64,000 nt of DNA, taken from NCBI GenBank assembly GCA_947568835.1, contig OX387612.1, positions 10,170,001 to 10,234,000 on the forward strand, written 5' to 3'. Origin of the DNA: Protonemura montana (taxonomy: Eukaryota; Arthropoda; Insecta; Plecoptera; Nemouridae). A program made the translations under genes and the position numbers. Of the stretch, positions 33,932-44,360 are shown piece by piece. Numbering within the stretch: position 1 is the first letter of the stretch; each line of letters opens with the position of its first letter. The notes beneath the pieces were generated by a model. The model saw only the letters and a program-made list of their open reading frames with translations. It made no database searches and was not told the origin of the DNA.

Positions 33932-36900
33932 ATGGAGTCTGCAGTTATTAATCAGCAGCCTCTGGCTGGTATGTAAATCGCGTTTTTATTTGTGCAATAT
34001 TATTGTGCTACATTACCTTTCCTTCGATTTAATAGCTTTGCCAGCTAAATCACAGTTGAAATATGATAAGTGAGAGCTGACGTGGATCACGGTACAGTAC
34101 TTTGGTTTTGTGACCTTCGTTCTATAAATACATTTTAATTGATACTTGTAATTGATTCTTTAATTGATATCACCAGAAAGTTAAGAAATCTAAAATATTT
34201 TTAAATATCTGGCTTGCATCTAAGCCAAAAAAGCTTGTGGAAGCTTAGGATGAAATCTGATTTAAATTGCAATCGCTTGCAATACGTGAGGTATTTTATT
34301 ATTAACAACACTATAACCGTCTCAAAAATTGATGCCCAAACGCGGACTCGAACCCCGATCTCCACCTGTCGCGGGTGTTGCTCTGAACCTATTTGAACAC
34401 TGGCTTTTTGAGACGATTTTTGAGAGATTTTTGAGACGGAGCTTTTTACTTCTTTGTGATTTGGTAATTTTTTGAAGTTATCTCCCTGAGTCTGATACGG
34501 GCAATGATTACGATGACTATGATTATGATTACCATTATATTTGTCTTTCCAGGTGACTGGATGGTACCGGTTTTTAGTGCAGACGCTGCCACTAGAGGGC
34601 TGATCTGGCTGCGTGATCTTGACCACATTGTTGCCCATCTGCAGACTGAGTGGATTGAGGGTACGCAAGTCATCAGCTTCATTTTTCAAAGTATTCTTAA
34701 CAAATTTCTAAAGTATTGTCAAACGTTGCTGTTATTTAGCAATATAGTCAAGTGGTAGATTATTTAAAAGTTAAATAGTATTCTATTTTGCCTCTGTTGT
34801 ACAGAGTTATACCAAGTGGACCGATGCCAGACACCAAATGAAACTATGCAAAACTTAAATAAAAACTACAGCTCAAATACATTATATTAGGTACGATCAG
34901 CATGTATCGTAATTGATATTGAATTTGTAGTTTTTGTAATTGCTCTCGTTTATTTCATGTGACTGGTAAATAATTTGTCCTGAATTCAAGTTAGATTAGT
35001 GTGTGAGAGAAGATAACAGAAAGAGTCACTAAATATTTGTTTTGTGGGAAGCGTATCAGCTAATAAATTCACGATCTTCACATTTTGAGAGATTTGTAAA
35101 CTTAACTTGCTAATTTAAAACAAATTACGGTTCCTCTTACACCACGATTAGTTCACTGTCTACTCGCTGGATGTCACAGGTGGCGTGTTCGATGGTTTCG
35201 AGAAAAACAAGCGGTTTGTAATGCGAACCGAGCAAGGCAAGTTCATCTACTACTCGGTAGAGGACAGCAGCTGCCTCATCCGTTATTGCCTCGGATCCTG
35301 GAGGCCGTTCGGCATGAAAGTAGTCAACAATATAAACATCGAGGTCATCCACCTGCATCGCCCTTTCAGATGCGACAACTGTTGCTTCCCCTGTTGCATG
35401 CAGGTAACACATTGTTGAATATCGTACACAACTATTGCATTTGTGTGACTGGTCTGCACCAGGGCGGGTTTGAAACTTGCTCGATGACGTCATGTTCTCC
35501 ACCGAGTTTGCACCAGCTCCGAGCGAGAGCGCTCCCACCCGAACACGTGATCACTAGCTGTCAGTGGATTTCAGCTGTCAGACGTTTCTTTCAATGAAAT
35601 TAAGATTTGCTCGTGGCAAACGATCAAAGACGAAAAAATTAAAAACATTTGAAATAAATCTAGCAATGGGAAGCTTTTTAAAAGCTATTTTGCCCACAGA
35701 AGATTAAAATTTTAATCGTAGATAAAACAAAAAAGTTACTGGTATTTTTAAGGTTACATTTAAGTAACTGCCCAACAATTGCTACATTTTACAGATTTGA
35801 AAAAAGGTCTCCGGTGAGAAAAATAAATCCGTTTTCATAATAAAAGTATTTTGCTAAGTACAACAGATTTGTGGTACTTGCTATGTAATTGCGTCTTGAT
35901 CAAAAGTTAAAAAAATAAATTATTAGCCACGTTGACAAACGAAGAACAAATTTGCAGACATTGAACAAGTTAGAGAGGTCTTATCTAGTTTGTATTATCA
36001 TGCATTGGTCTGCTTTTTAGTCGAACTAGTTGGTATAAAGATCGGAGTTGTGGTCATTTGTGCTAGCTTTTGTGACACATACTTTGATATCTACTTACTA
36101 TCTTTGACTTTTCGATTTGTTTGCCATTGCCAATGTTTCTGGAAAGTCATTTGATGTTTATTCAGAGTTTAACGACTCGTACTATGGGGTCGGAAGTGTT
36201 TTCGGTAGTTTGAAAAACAAAGCAAAGCATTATTTAATAACACATTGTTCTTTTAGTATTTATGAATTCTTAGAAAAGAAGGAATGCATATGTGACGACT
36301 GTGTGATTATGACTGTGAATTTGTATTTCAATTTTTAGTTAATTTTAGTTTTCAAGCATTATGACAATTTTCAACGCTTTTAAAAATAACAACTGTTTCT
36401 TTTTACGAAAGGGCATAGACCAGGGGACAATGAAATGTACAAATATAAATAAATAATAAAATTAAATAAAGAGAACAGTAACAACGCATTCCAAAAATCC
36501 AGATTCATCGATTTATGCAAGATACGCATTTATAAAAGTCAATATTTAATTGTCAAATATAAAACATGTTCGTTTGGCGGCTGCGTTGTCGAATATTTCT
36601 CCAACCAAGAAGGATGACGCTAGTACATTTATTTTTTTTAAAGTTCTTACCTGTCGAGAAGGTGTAAGGGAAGGTACTGAAGTTGAGACGGTTGAAATAT
36701 TTGCACGTGACATCTTCAACATGAATCGAACAAATGTGATCTTAAAACATAAAAATACAACTGAGTTTTGGCACAAGTGCGACAAAAGCTAAGCTAGAAC
36801 ATTACGGTCATTTTTTTTTAAGGACAAAAAACACACAGAGCGCGATCGTGTTTGAATCAGATTCGGCAAAAATTAACAGGTAATGGAGGTGAGCAGTCCC

Positions 36901-39364
36901 CGGCCATTTTCCCACAAATATGGCAGCGTGGTGCAAGTCTGGGGCGGCCTCGTGCCCAAGTTCAAAGTGATGAACGCAGAGGGCGAGCTCGTGTTTTGGA
37001 TCAAAGGTCCACTTCTCACAATCGGCCAGTGCAGCCAACCAGTTTTCAAGGTAAGCACCAGTGACAGTGACAGTGACAGTGACAGTGATAGTGATGCAGA
37101 TTATTTCTCAAAATAACAAGAGATATTTCGGCTTAATATATTGTAAATCATCCTAACATTTTACAAACCCAGACATAAAATGACCGATGAAAAGTCAGCT
37201 GATACTGGGCCACCAGCAACCTACCTTTCTTTAAACTACCAACATAATTGGAACCTAATCCAATAATCTAGTTTGATTATCTTATCTAAATCATAATTGG
37301 TACTAGAAAATAGTGCAACATTAAATAATTGTTACAAAAACTTTTTAAACTTGGTTTTGAATAATAAGTGAAGAACAACAAAATTTTCCAAAAACTAAAC
37401 TATTAACACTGTTAATAGCAGTGCTATGGTTAGATAAAGTAGAAATGAATCTAAAAACCATAATAAATCATGTGAAATAAGATTTAAAATTGCAAACGCT
37501 TGCAATGCGCGGGGTATTACTAGGAATACTAATAACCTCTCAAAAATGGATACCCAAACGGGTACACGAACCCCGATCTCCACCTGTCGCGGATGTTGCT
37601 CTGAACCATTGAGCTACTTGGGACAAACCCCGATCGGGATTCGAGTCCCAGTTTGGGCATCAAATTTAAAGAGGGTATTAATAAAAATAATAATAATAAA
37701 TCATCTTCCTTGTTCAAACGTTTCTTCACTGCCCTAACATCTCTAACATCTCTAGCATTTCTAAAATGTTTAACAGATCCTGTCCATCGACGAGTTGGAG
37801 CAGATTGGCAAGATTACGATCGACTTCAACGACTTGATCACTCCTGCTGAAGACTCGACGTGGTTCACGTTTCGAGAAGATGTGACTCGGTTTTGCATTT
37901 GCTTTCCTGCGAGCCTAGACGTCAGAATGAAGGCCGTCCTGATTGGGGCGCTCTTTTTGATCGTAAGTTCATACACCTATAAAACAGCCACTCACTCGAA
38001 ATATCTGCTTAACTTCGGTGATCGGACGAGAACCGGTGTTTTCAACATGGTATGAGTGAATGCATGCATATGCATGGTATATGCATGGTATATGCATGGT
38101 ATCCATGGACGAACAATATGAATCTGCATCTTCTTCAACTCCTACTCCCACGCAGACTAATTGATAGCTCTATCGCAGATTTGGCAAACTCACTTCTAGT
38201 GGGAATGCAACCTGCTCTTCTCTATCTGCATGTCACGGCAGAGTTTTTGATCGTCACAATCTTACTATCGTGTCGGTCTTTTTACTGCCTCTCTCTCTCT
38301 GCTCGATTCCATCTTGGAATGTCAAACCAACTAACTACGAAGCATGGCAGCATTATACCAGCCGAAAAGCTGAACAATTCATTCTACCTATCCGACACAG
38401 TTGATCCTTGCATGAATCCTTGCATGTCCGCACATCAGAGATTCCTGTTGCTTGCAACGGGCTGCACAATCTTTGATAGTGTAAGGCAGAGGCGATGTAG
38501 TGTGAAGCGATCTTTGATAGTGTAAGGCAGAGGCGATGTACTGTGAAGCGATCTTTGATAGTGTAAGGCAGAGGCGGTGTAGTGTGAAGTGATCTTTGAT
38601 AGTGTAAGTCAGAGGCGATGTACTGTGAAGCGATCTTTGATAGTGTAAGGCAGAGGCGATGTAGTGTGAAGCGATCTTTGATAGTGTAAGGCAGAGGCGA
38701 TGTAGCGTGAGACGATCGCCATGCTGCCGGGGCGGAATGGGTGACATGGTGAAAAAAAAAAAAAAAATCTCGTGAGATCACCGAAGTTAAGCAACACTTC
38801 GCTGGGTCTGGTATTTGATGAGTGACCATCATACACATGGTCAGTTTTGTTCGGGAGAGAGGTTGGAGGGATGAAAGTTAGTACAGCAACTTCACTCGCC
38901 TTGCTTATCAACCTCTCGACAGCATGGATTTGTGGAGGAATCCTGTTGTTCGCGTTGTACCGTCTTTCGGAAGGGACGTTAAGACGGTAGTCCCCTTGGT
39001 CTTCGACAGGAGTAGGCTACGTGCCGGCACTGGGTTTCCCCTCCTCCCTTCTAGGTTAGGTTAGGTTCATCATCGTCCACTCATTCACCGACGCCATTAG
39101 ACCAGTGCCACAGGGCAAGTTTTCAAGTCAGTGCGTCAACAAATCAATCAAATCAATTGCAATTTCAATAATTGTTTATTTTTATGCAAAAAGCGAAACG
39201 CAATGAATATTGTTCTAATAATGGCATTCAGCATATCTTTGTAGGTAAATTTTATTTTTTAACTATATTTTAATTTTTTCATACAAAGTGAACCTCTTCT
39301 GTTTGTCTTGTTTTTATTTCAGGACTTCATGTTCTTCGAGACCAGCGACACGGATTCATTCTAA
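33932..39364 (+). CDS. Phospholipid scramblase 2 of 2 (PLSCR family), six exons
   Basis: Exons 33932-33968, 34553-34660, 35180-35403, 36880-37050, 37777-37962 and 39323-39364 join in frame to 255 residues. It has the same order of motifs as the upstream gene: GLIWLRDLDHIVAHL, KFIYYSVED, cysteine cluster CDNCCFPCC, PKFKVMNAEGELVFWIKGP, FCICFPASLD and VLIGALFLI/DFMFFE. All exon lengths and phases equal those of gene 1 except exon 5 (186 versus 165 bases). The two genes arose by tandem duplication. Family role: calcium-responsive lipid movement across the bilayer. Exon 4 starts VMEVSSPRPFS where gene 1 has EIQISGPKPEE, so the region after the cysteine cluster has diverged most. A possible AATAAA lies at 39499. 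Confidence 0.9.
34250..34440 (+). mobile_element. tRNA-containing palindromic element, left half
   Basis: AACACTATAACCGTCTCAAA, then an inverted tRNA-like block (ACTCGAACCCCGATCTCCAC), then GAGACGATTTTTGAGA. In intron 1 of scramblase 2. Confidence 0.7.
37060..37092 (+). repeat. (GACAGT)n short tandem repeat
   Basis: About five AGTGAC units directly after the exon 4 donor of scramblase 2. Confidence 0.8.
37320..37465 (+). mobile_element. Foldback element fragment
   Basis: TTTTGAATAATAAGTGAAGA and AGATAAAGTAGAAATGAATC, with diverged arms. Confidence 0.45.
37470..37690 (+). mobile_element. tRNA-containing palindromic element, rearranged
   Basis: GCAAACGCTTGCAATGCGCG head and inverted tRNA-like block, followed directly by part of the second tRNA-like copy (GGGATTCGAGTCCCAGTTTG). 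The spacer is missing. Confidence 0.65.
38004..38047 (-). repeat. 5S-SINE head fragment
   Basis: CTTAACTTCGGTGATCGGAC and GAACCGGTGTTTTCAACATG, which match 5S rRNA more closely than the other heads here. Confidence 0.6.
38471..38716 (+). repeat. 41-bp minisatellite, six units
   Basis: The unit is CTTTGATAGTGTAAGGCAGA followed by GGCGATGTAGTGTGAAGC-like sequence; period 41. It lies in intron 5 of scramblase 2, just upstream of a SINE. Confidence 0.9.
38765..39160 (+). mobile_element. 5S-derived SINE, single unit
   Basis: The head is shortened next to a poly(A) run; GAGATCACCGAAGTTAAGCA onward. It includes the whole body and a decayed tail (TCAGTGCGTCAAC). In intron 5 of scramblase 2. Confidence 0.85.
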
Positions 39365-39519
39365 CAGTCATCCCATCAAACAATCCAGCTGCACTGGAAA
39401 AGTGGAAACAATCATTTTTGACAAATTCCATATTTTTAAACGACAGATAAAATTTATTGTTATTTTTTATTTAATAATTAAGCATGTTTATGTTTTAAAA
39501 TAAATCAGCTTCGTGAAAA

Positions 39520-40210
39520 ATTATCTGTTGCTTACATTTCAGGTTCAGATTCACAAGGGAGAGTTTATTAATAATATCAGAGTTTGAACATGATAAGCCA
39601 ATCAGAGGCGGTGTTTCCAGAAGATGGTGATTTAAATCCTTAATTCATAAGAGTTTAGCGGAAAATATGCTTTGTAAATACAATCCTTGAATAAACCATG
39701 GAAATGTCCTTTGGATGTTTATGTTATCTCTATTAATTAGATAATGGTGACTCGTTGACTTTGATTTGCTTATTTCTCTTAGTCCAAGAATCAAAACTGC
39801 AATTTTTTCGATTTTTTTTAAACTAGTAATTTTGTTAATCGCGTCTTGAGCGCTTGTTAAAAATATCTAATCTGTGATTAGAAAAATTGAACGGTTTTTC
39901 CAATCTTTCATAGCATGTGCATCTTACTTTATCAGAGGTAAAAACTTGAGTTGCTGTAATGGCACGGCACGGCTCGTCATTTCCAGGCGAATTCTGTAGT
40001 TTAAGTCGAGATTTGAACACGAAATATCATCATGCCTTGGCTCTGAAAACAATAAGGCAACCAAATTTTTTTTATTAATTTATTTGTATCTATTAATTTA
40101 TACATTGCTTAAACAATGATTAACGTTGTCAATATTTTTACGATACCCACTTGATCAAACGGTTGTATCATACATTCACATCATTGACAATATTTATGCA
40201 TATTTGCATA
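39520..40210. other. Intergenic, nothing recognised
   Basis: AT-rich; no supported feature. Confidence 0.4.
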
Positions 40211-40216
40211 AACCTG

Positions 40217-40491
40217 TTAAAAATTATAAAATTTGTTAAAAGTATAAAAAATGTTTGTCGTCAGGAACTCTTTTATGGAAAGTTTGAATTTGCTGCGTGA
40301 GTCGCATTTTCCAACGTGAACTTCAAGTTTATTCATTACTGCAGCTCCACGGTAGAAAAGGTCCATTTCTGTCCTCTTCAGGCGGTGGGTGGGTTGGTCC
40401 ATCTTCTCCAATCCTCTTGTAAAATGATCGTGGATGGAGCTGCGAGTGTGGAACAGGTGTGAGTTGTCCCATACAAGCAATATGTTCTTAC
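40217..40491 (-). CDS. Candidate exon, family unknown
   Basis: Minus strand from an acceptor-like CATTTCAG at 40492. About 90 codons, starting GKNILLVWDNSHLF and continuing with HRLKRTEMDLFYRGAAV, end at a stop at 40217. Composition looks coding (balanced, charged, His/Phe/Leu-rich) and stands out from its flanks. No partner exon, signal peptide or known motif. The same junction also looks like a donor. It could be a lone 3' exon or a relic. Confidence 0.25.
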
Positions 40492-40529
40492 CTGAAATGA
40501 CTCTCAAAATTGTAACCAGCAATTTTGTT

Positions 40530-41450
40530 TAATTTTGAAAGCAGGTCTTTTAAATTTGCCTTCCTTCCTCATCAAAACGTCGTGTTTGAAGTATTCCTGG
40601 AAAGTAATTGCAATCTGCTTTACTTCACGACAATCAGGTTCCACGAGTTTAGCGTTTGACCTGTTTGAACACAATTTCCCTTCAGGGGACGATATTTTAT
40701 AAGCAGGTCAAGGATTATTGATAGCGATTTAAACAAAAAGCACATGCGATGGTCTCATCGTGATTGTAGGCATAAAAACAATTATTTAACTTAAGTTATC
40801 TAAATTCAGCTCCAGGACGCTTAAAGATGATTTAAATGCTCACAAACGCTCTGATTATTTTGACAAAATGCAAACTGGAGTTTCGCAATTCTCATAAAAT
40901 ATAGACTAGAAAACATTTTGATTGTGAGAGCGTCACCCACGACAGGTGCTCGATTGGATACCAATTTTTAAAAATAACCATTATGGTAATTTTCTCGGGA
41001 CTTTACGAGAATTTGCAACGCCAATATGAATTAAAATTATATTTCGTCGTCTTCTATAAATATAATTTTTATTTTGTTTTTATTTTGTTGTTACTTCTGG
41101 ACGTTTGTGAATGATTGGATTTCTTTTGACAAACTGGTTCCAGGAAACCATCTTTAAGTTTGCTATAAAACATTCTTGAAAGAGATGGTAATAGATGAAA
41201 AGAAAGAAGAAAACAATCTTTTTGGTTCATTGATTTTCTGGCTATAGTTTCATGGCTATATTAATCTATTAAAAAACTAGAAAGATTTAGAAATTGCTCA
41301 GATATTTATGAATTCTCAATGATAGTACAGGATCGTTGAACTAAAATGCTAGCGAGGACATCAGTGAGTTTAAAAAATAAAACTAGAACGATCACAATGA
41401 TAAGAGTAAAAAATAGGGCAATATTGAAAACCAGTTGTTTGCGTTTCTTA
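40530..41450. other. Intergenic, nothing recognised
   Basis: A minus-strand AATAAA near 41461-41467 could serve the gene at 41537-42587. Otherwise no feature. Confidence 0.4.
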
Positions 41451-41536
41451 AGCTGCGTCTTTTATTTAGCTTCATTGACATAGCAATACAAAAACACTTA
41501 CCATTCGGTATGAAATGATGATTGACTGTTAAATAT

Positions 41537-42587
41537 TTAAAATCGTAACGCTTTCAGCTGCAAGCATATAAACCAAAAGGTTAACATCCCGGTGCATAGC
41601 TTTGGAACAAGAGTAGTGCTATTGGAATTTGTTGTAGTTTCATTTGAGGCTAGTCTTTCAGAAGTGGTGGTGATTGTCGTGGCCTGAGTCGTTATAGTTG
41701 TCGATGAATCAGTAGGTGTCAACGTCAAAGTCGCAACTAACACGTCGACTTGTTCACGAGCCCACGCACACATCTGTTCCCCATCCCTCTTCTCTGCAAA
41801 CTGGAGATTTCTATTGTAAAACGCTTCATAGTCCAGAAGTCCTATTCCAGATTTGGTGACATTTCGTACCAAAGCGTTGACAGCTGCCACGTTTTTGACA
41901 GCAACAGGATCGGTGTCAATGGATGTTACAGGAAATGTCGTCACATAAAAGTTAGTTTGTGAAAACAGCAGAGTTAACAAGGTTGTGTTTGTTAATATCG
42001 AGAATGCCATGTTTGGATAGCTGTAAGGTCCAATCATAATCACTAACGACTCGTTTTTCGTATAGTTTTGGCGTTCTATTACTGACAGTAATTCGTTTGG
42101 TTGAAAAGTGCAACTGCCAATGCAACTGCCACCAGTTTTCACCTTGACAAAGTCTGATATTATCGTTACTTTGTTGGTAGTTGACGCGCATTTGCTCAAC
42201 CAATTAAAAACGCCATCCGCCCAGTCTACCCAGTTGGTATTGAGGTAGTTGTCTTGATTCCAATTGGTATCTGCACCCCAACCGTTCAACGCAGCGACGT
42301 CTTCGTGATTGGCGTTCCAGTTGCTGTCGCCATAAGAATGTCTACACCCTCTACCACTGGTCTCATCACCACTTGAAGCGTAGCCGCTGAAATAGTTCCA
42401 CGCATCGACGCGTTTTATTGTTGCCAGAACACCTGGAAATTAACATCATGATAATTAATGTCACTTATAACGGTTAAACAAACTATTTTATAATATATGA
42501 AGCATGTGATCAGTTAAAGAAATAAAGACAATACAAGAAATACATATTCTGCTTACCTGCAATCACAATCACTTCTCCGAGGAACAT
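41537..42587 (-). CDS. Unrecognised secreted, possibly GPI-anchored protein
   Basis: Two exons, 42587-42557 and 42432-41537, join in frame to 308 residues. The N-terminus MFLGEVIVIAGVLA could be a signal peptide. Residues 12-240 form a globular domain rich in Trp, Asn, Asp and Tyr, with paired cysteines (GGSCIGSC), GYASSGDE, a GDSN tetrapeptide at 45-48 and MIGPYSYPNMAF. Residues 245-289 are a Thr/Ser-rich, probably O-glycosylated stalk. Residues 290-308 are a hydrophobic tail (CTGMLTFWFICLQ) as in GPI-anchored proteins. GDSN recalls SGNH hydrolases, but I see no convincing second catalytic block, so I do not assign an enzyme. An AG directly before the ATG means a further 5' exon is possible. 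Confidence 0.65.
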
Positions 42588-42944
42588 TTCTGGTAAAGTT
42601 ATATTGTCTTGGAACTCTAGAATTAGTTTTTCTTATTCTCTAAAGCGTAGCGTTGCTAGTATTTTCCACATGGTCTAGCCTGCGGTCAGTATGCTTGACC
42701 AGGATTGGGTTTGTTTTAGGTGACAAAAATAAAAATGTGTCAAGGCTTCTTGATAACGATAAAACTACTATTAGCAGCTTTATCAGTCCAGTTATTTCAT
42801 ATAATGATATTTCTTTGGCATATCTGTGTGTCCCAAAACATAACTTATCTTCAGCAACCAAATCACACAATATAAAATGTCAAACGCTTTTATGTCTCTA
42901 TTGGTCGGCGCTAGAGTTTGCCAACTTATCTAAGAATTTTATGA

Positions 42945-43215
42945 TTTTATCGTGGGGTTTATCGACGCACTGTTATGACATCTGACCCTGTGGCACTATT
43001 CTAATAGCTTCGTTAAATAACTGGAAGATAATGAGAATGATGTTGAATCTAACCTAGCGTAGGAGGGAGGAGAAGATACCCGGTGCCAGCACGTAGTCTA
43101 GTTCTGTCAAAGAGCACCAAGGGAACCACTGGCTTGACGTCCTTACCGAAGGACGGTACAACGCGAATAACAGGATTCCTCCATAGATCCATGCTGTCGA
43201 GAAGTTGATAGACAG
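42945..43215 (-). mobile_element. 5S-derived SINE, head lost
   Basis: Tail and body only: GGGTTTATCGACGCACTGTT, then CCGAAGGACGGTACAACGCG and CCATGCTGTCGAGAAG. Confidence 0.8.
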
Positions 43216-43219
43216 TTTA

Positions 43220-44290
43220 CTCCGAAATGTATGGGGTTTTAGCACAGCAAACTGGTTTATAATAAGTCCAGAGACGTAGGCTTGTGTGTTATGGGGCAAG
43301 ATTGGGGTTGAGTAGGTATAAGGGGTCGCTAGCTGAGTAGGATCTATACCAGAATGCTAGCCAGGGATATTTTTGTTTTTATTATTGTTGTTATTGTATC
43401 TCTGAGTTTCTTTGCTTCGGGTTCGATCGTCCAACTAGTCATTCTTCCATCCTTCATAAATGACGATCTAACGGTTGAGCTAATTTTGTATTTGTATATG
43501 TTTACAACCAGATTGGTCTATAAAAGATATTGGTATTGTCATAAGAATAAAATAACAAGAAAAAAATTCACTAAATCTAAAATGTTCATTCAATTGAAAT
43601 TTATAAATTCATCTACACTATAGCAACAATGCAGCAAAAGAAACTTCTTTAAAATATCACTTTAAAATATCACTTTAGAATATGATTTTTCGCGAGGAAA
43701 TGACTACCATTAAAATTATAGGACTTTTATATTGCTGAAGCAGTTCTCGATGGATCTTTTCATGTCTTAATTCAGCGGTTGTTTCTTTTCAATCCAAGTT
43801 TTCACAAAAGTAGGTTTTTTAGAACGTAGGTGACCTAATGTTATCGGAAATTGGCTGTCAATGAGAACGATTCTCTTGCATGTGGAAATAATTGAAAAGG
43901 CACGGATATAATTACCACCTACTGTGGCTAATTGCAATTTTTATGAACGTTAATTTCAGGTTTCGAGTCAAACTCGAATTATTTCGCCGTTTAAATTCTC
44001 ATTCCTTCCTAGTTTTTGAACGGTTCCTAATGATAAGACAATCGTTACTTTTTTTTTTATTACCTCGTGTGATATTTCTATATAGGTTAGAAAATTTCTC
44101 TATTGCATTTAGAATACGAAACAAGTTACTTAAGACAGTTCGAAAATAACTAAATCCTATCGCGTAATTGATCCATATCTGTGTTATTGCCCCCAGCAAA
44201 GCAGTATATCCTTATCGAGTAGGACAAGGTCTATGAGTTCTGTATAGGTACGTTAACCCGAAAGATAAGGGTGTTCCCATTTTAAGTATT
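43220..44290. other. Intergenic, nothing recognised
   Basis: AT-rich; short ORFs have no supporting features. Confidence 0.4.
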
Positions 44291-44294
44291 TTTG

Positions 44295-44302
44295 TATTTA
44301 AG
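44295..44302 (+). promoter_or_regulatory. TATA-like box of CAP gene 1
   Basis: TATTTAAG about 60 bases before the ATG. The same element and following leader (CAAGAAGT..CTCAAGTC) recur before CAP gene 2. Confidence 0.55.
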
Positions 44303-44360
44303 TCCACGTACATCCCTTGGGTAGTAACAGTAATCCAAGAAGTCTCTCAAGTCAAGCAAA

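Noticed and set aside
35137..35538. Minus-strand ORF opposite scramblase 2 exon 3
   Set aside because: Shadow of a well-supported exon on the other strand.
36117..36338. 73-codon ORF in scramblase 2 intron 3
   Set aside because: No splice context or recognised motif; looks like chance in AT-rich DNA.
38353..38838. ORFs across the 41-bp repeat and SINE head
   Set aside because: They cross a minisatellite, a poly(A) run and a SINE, and no coding feature is shared.
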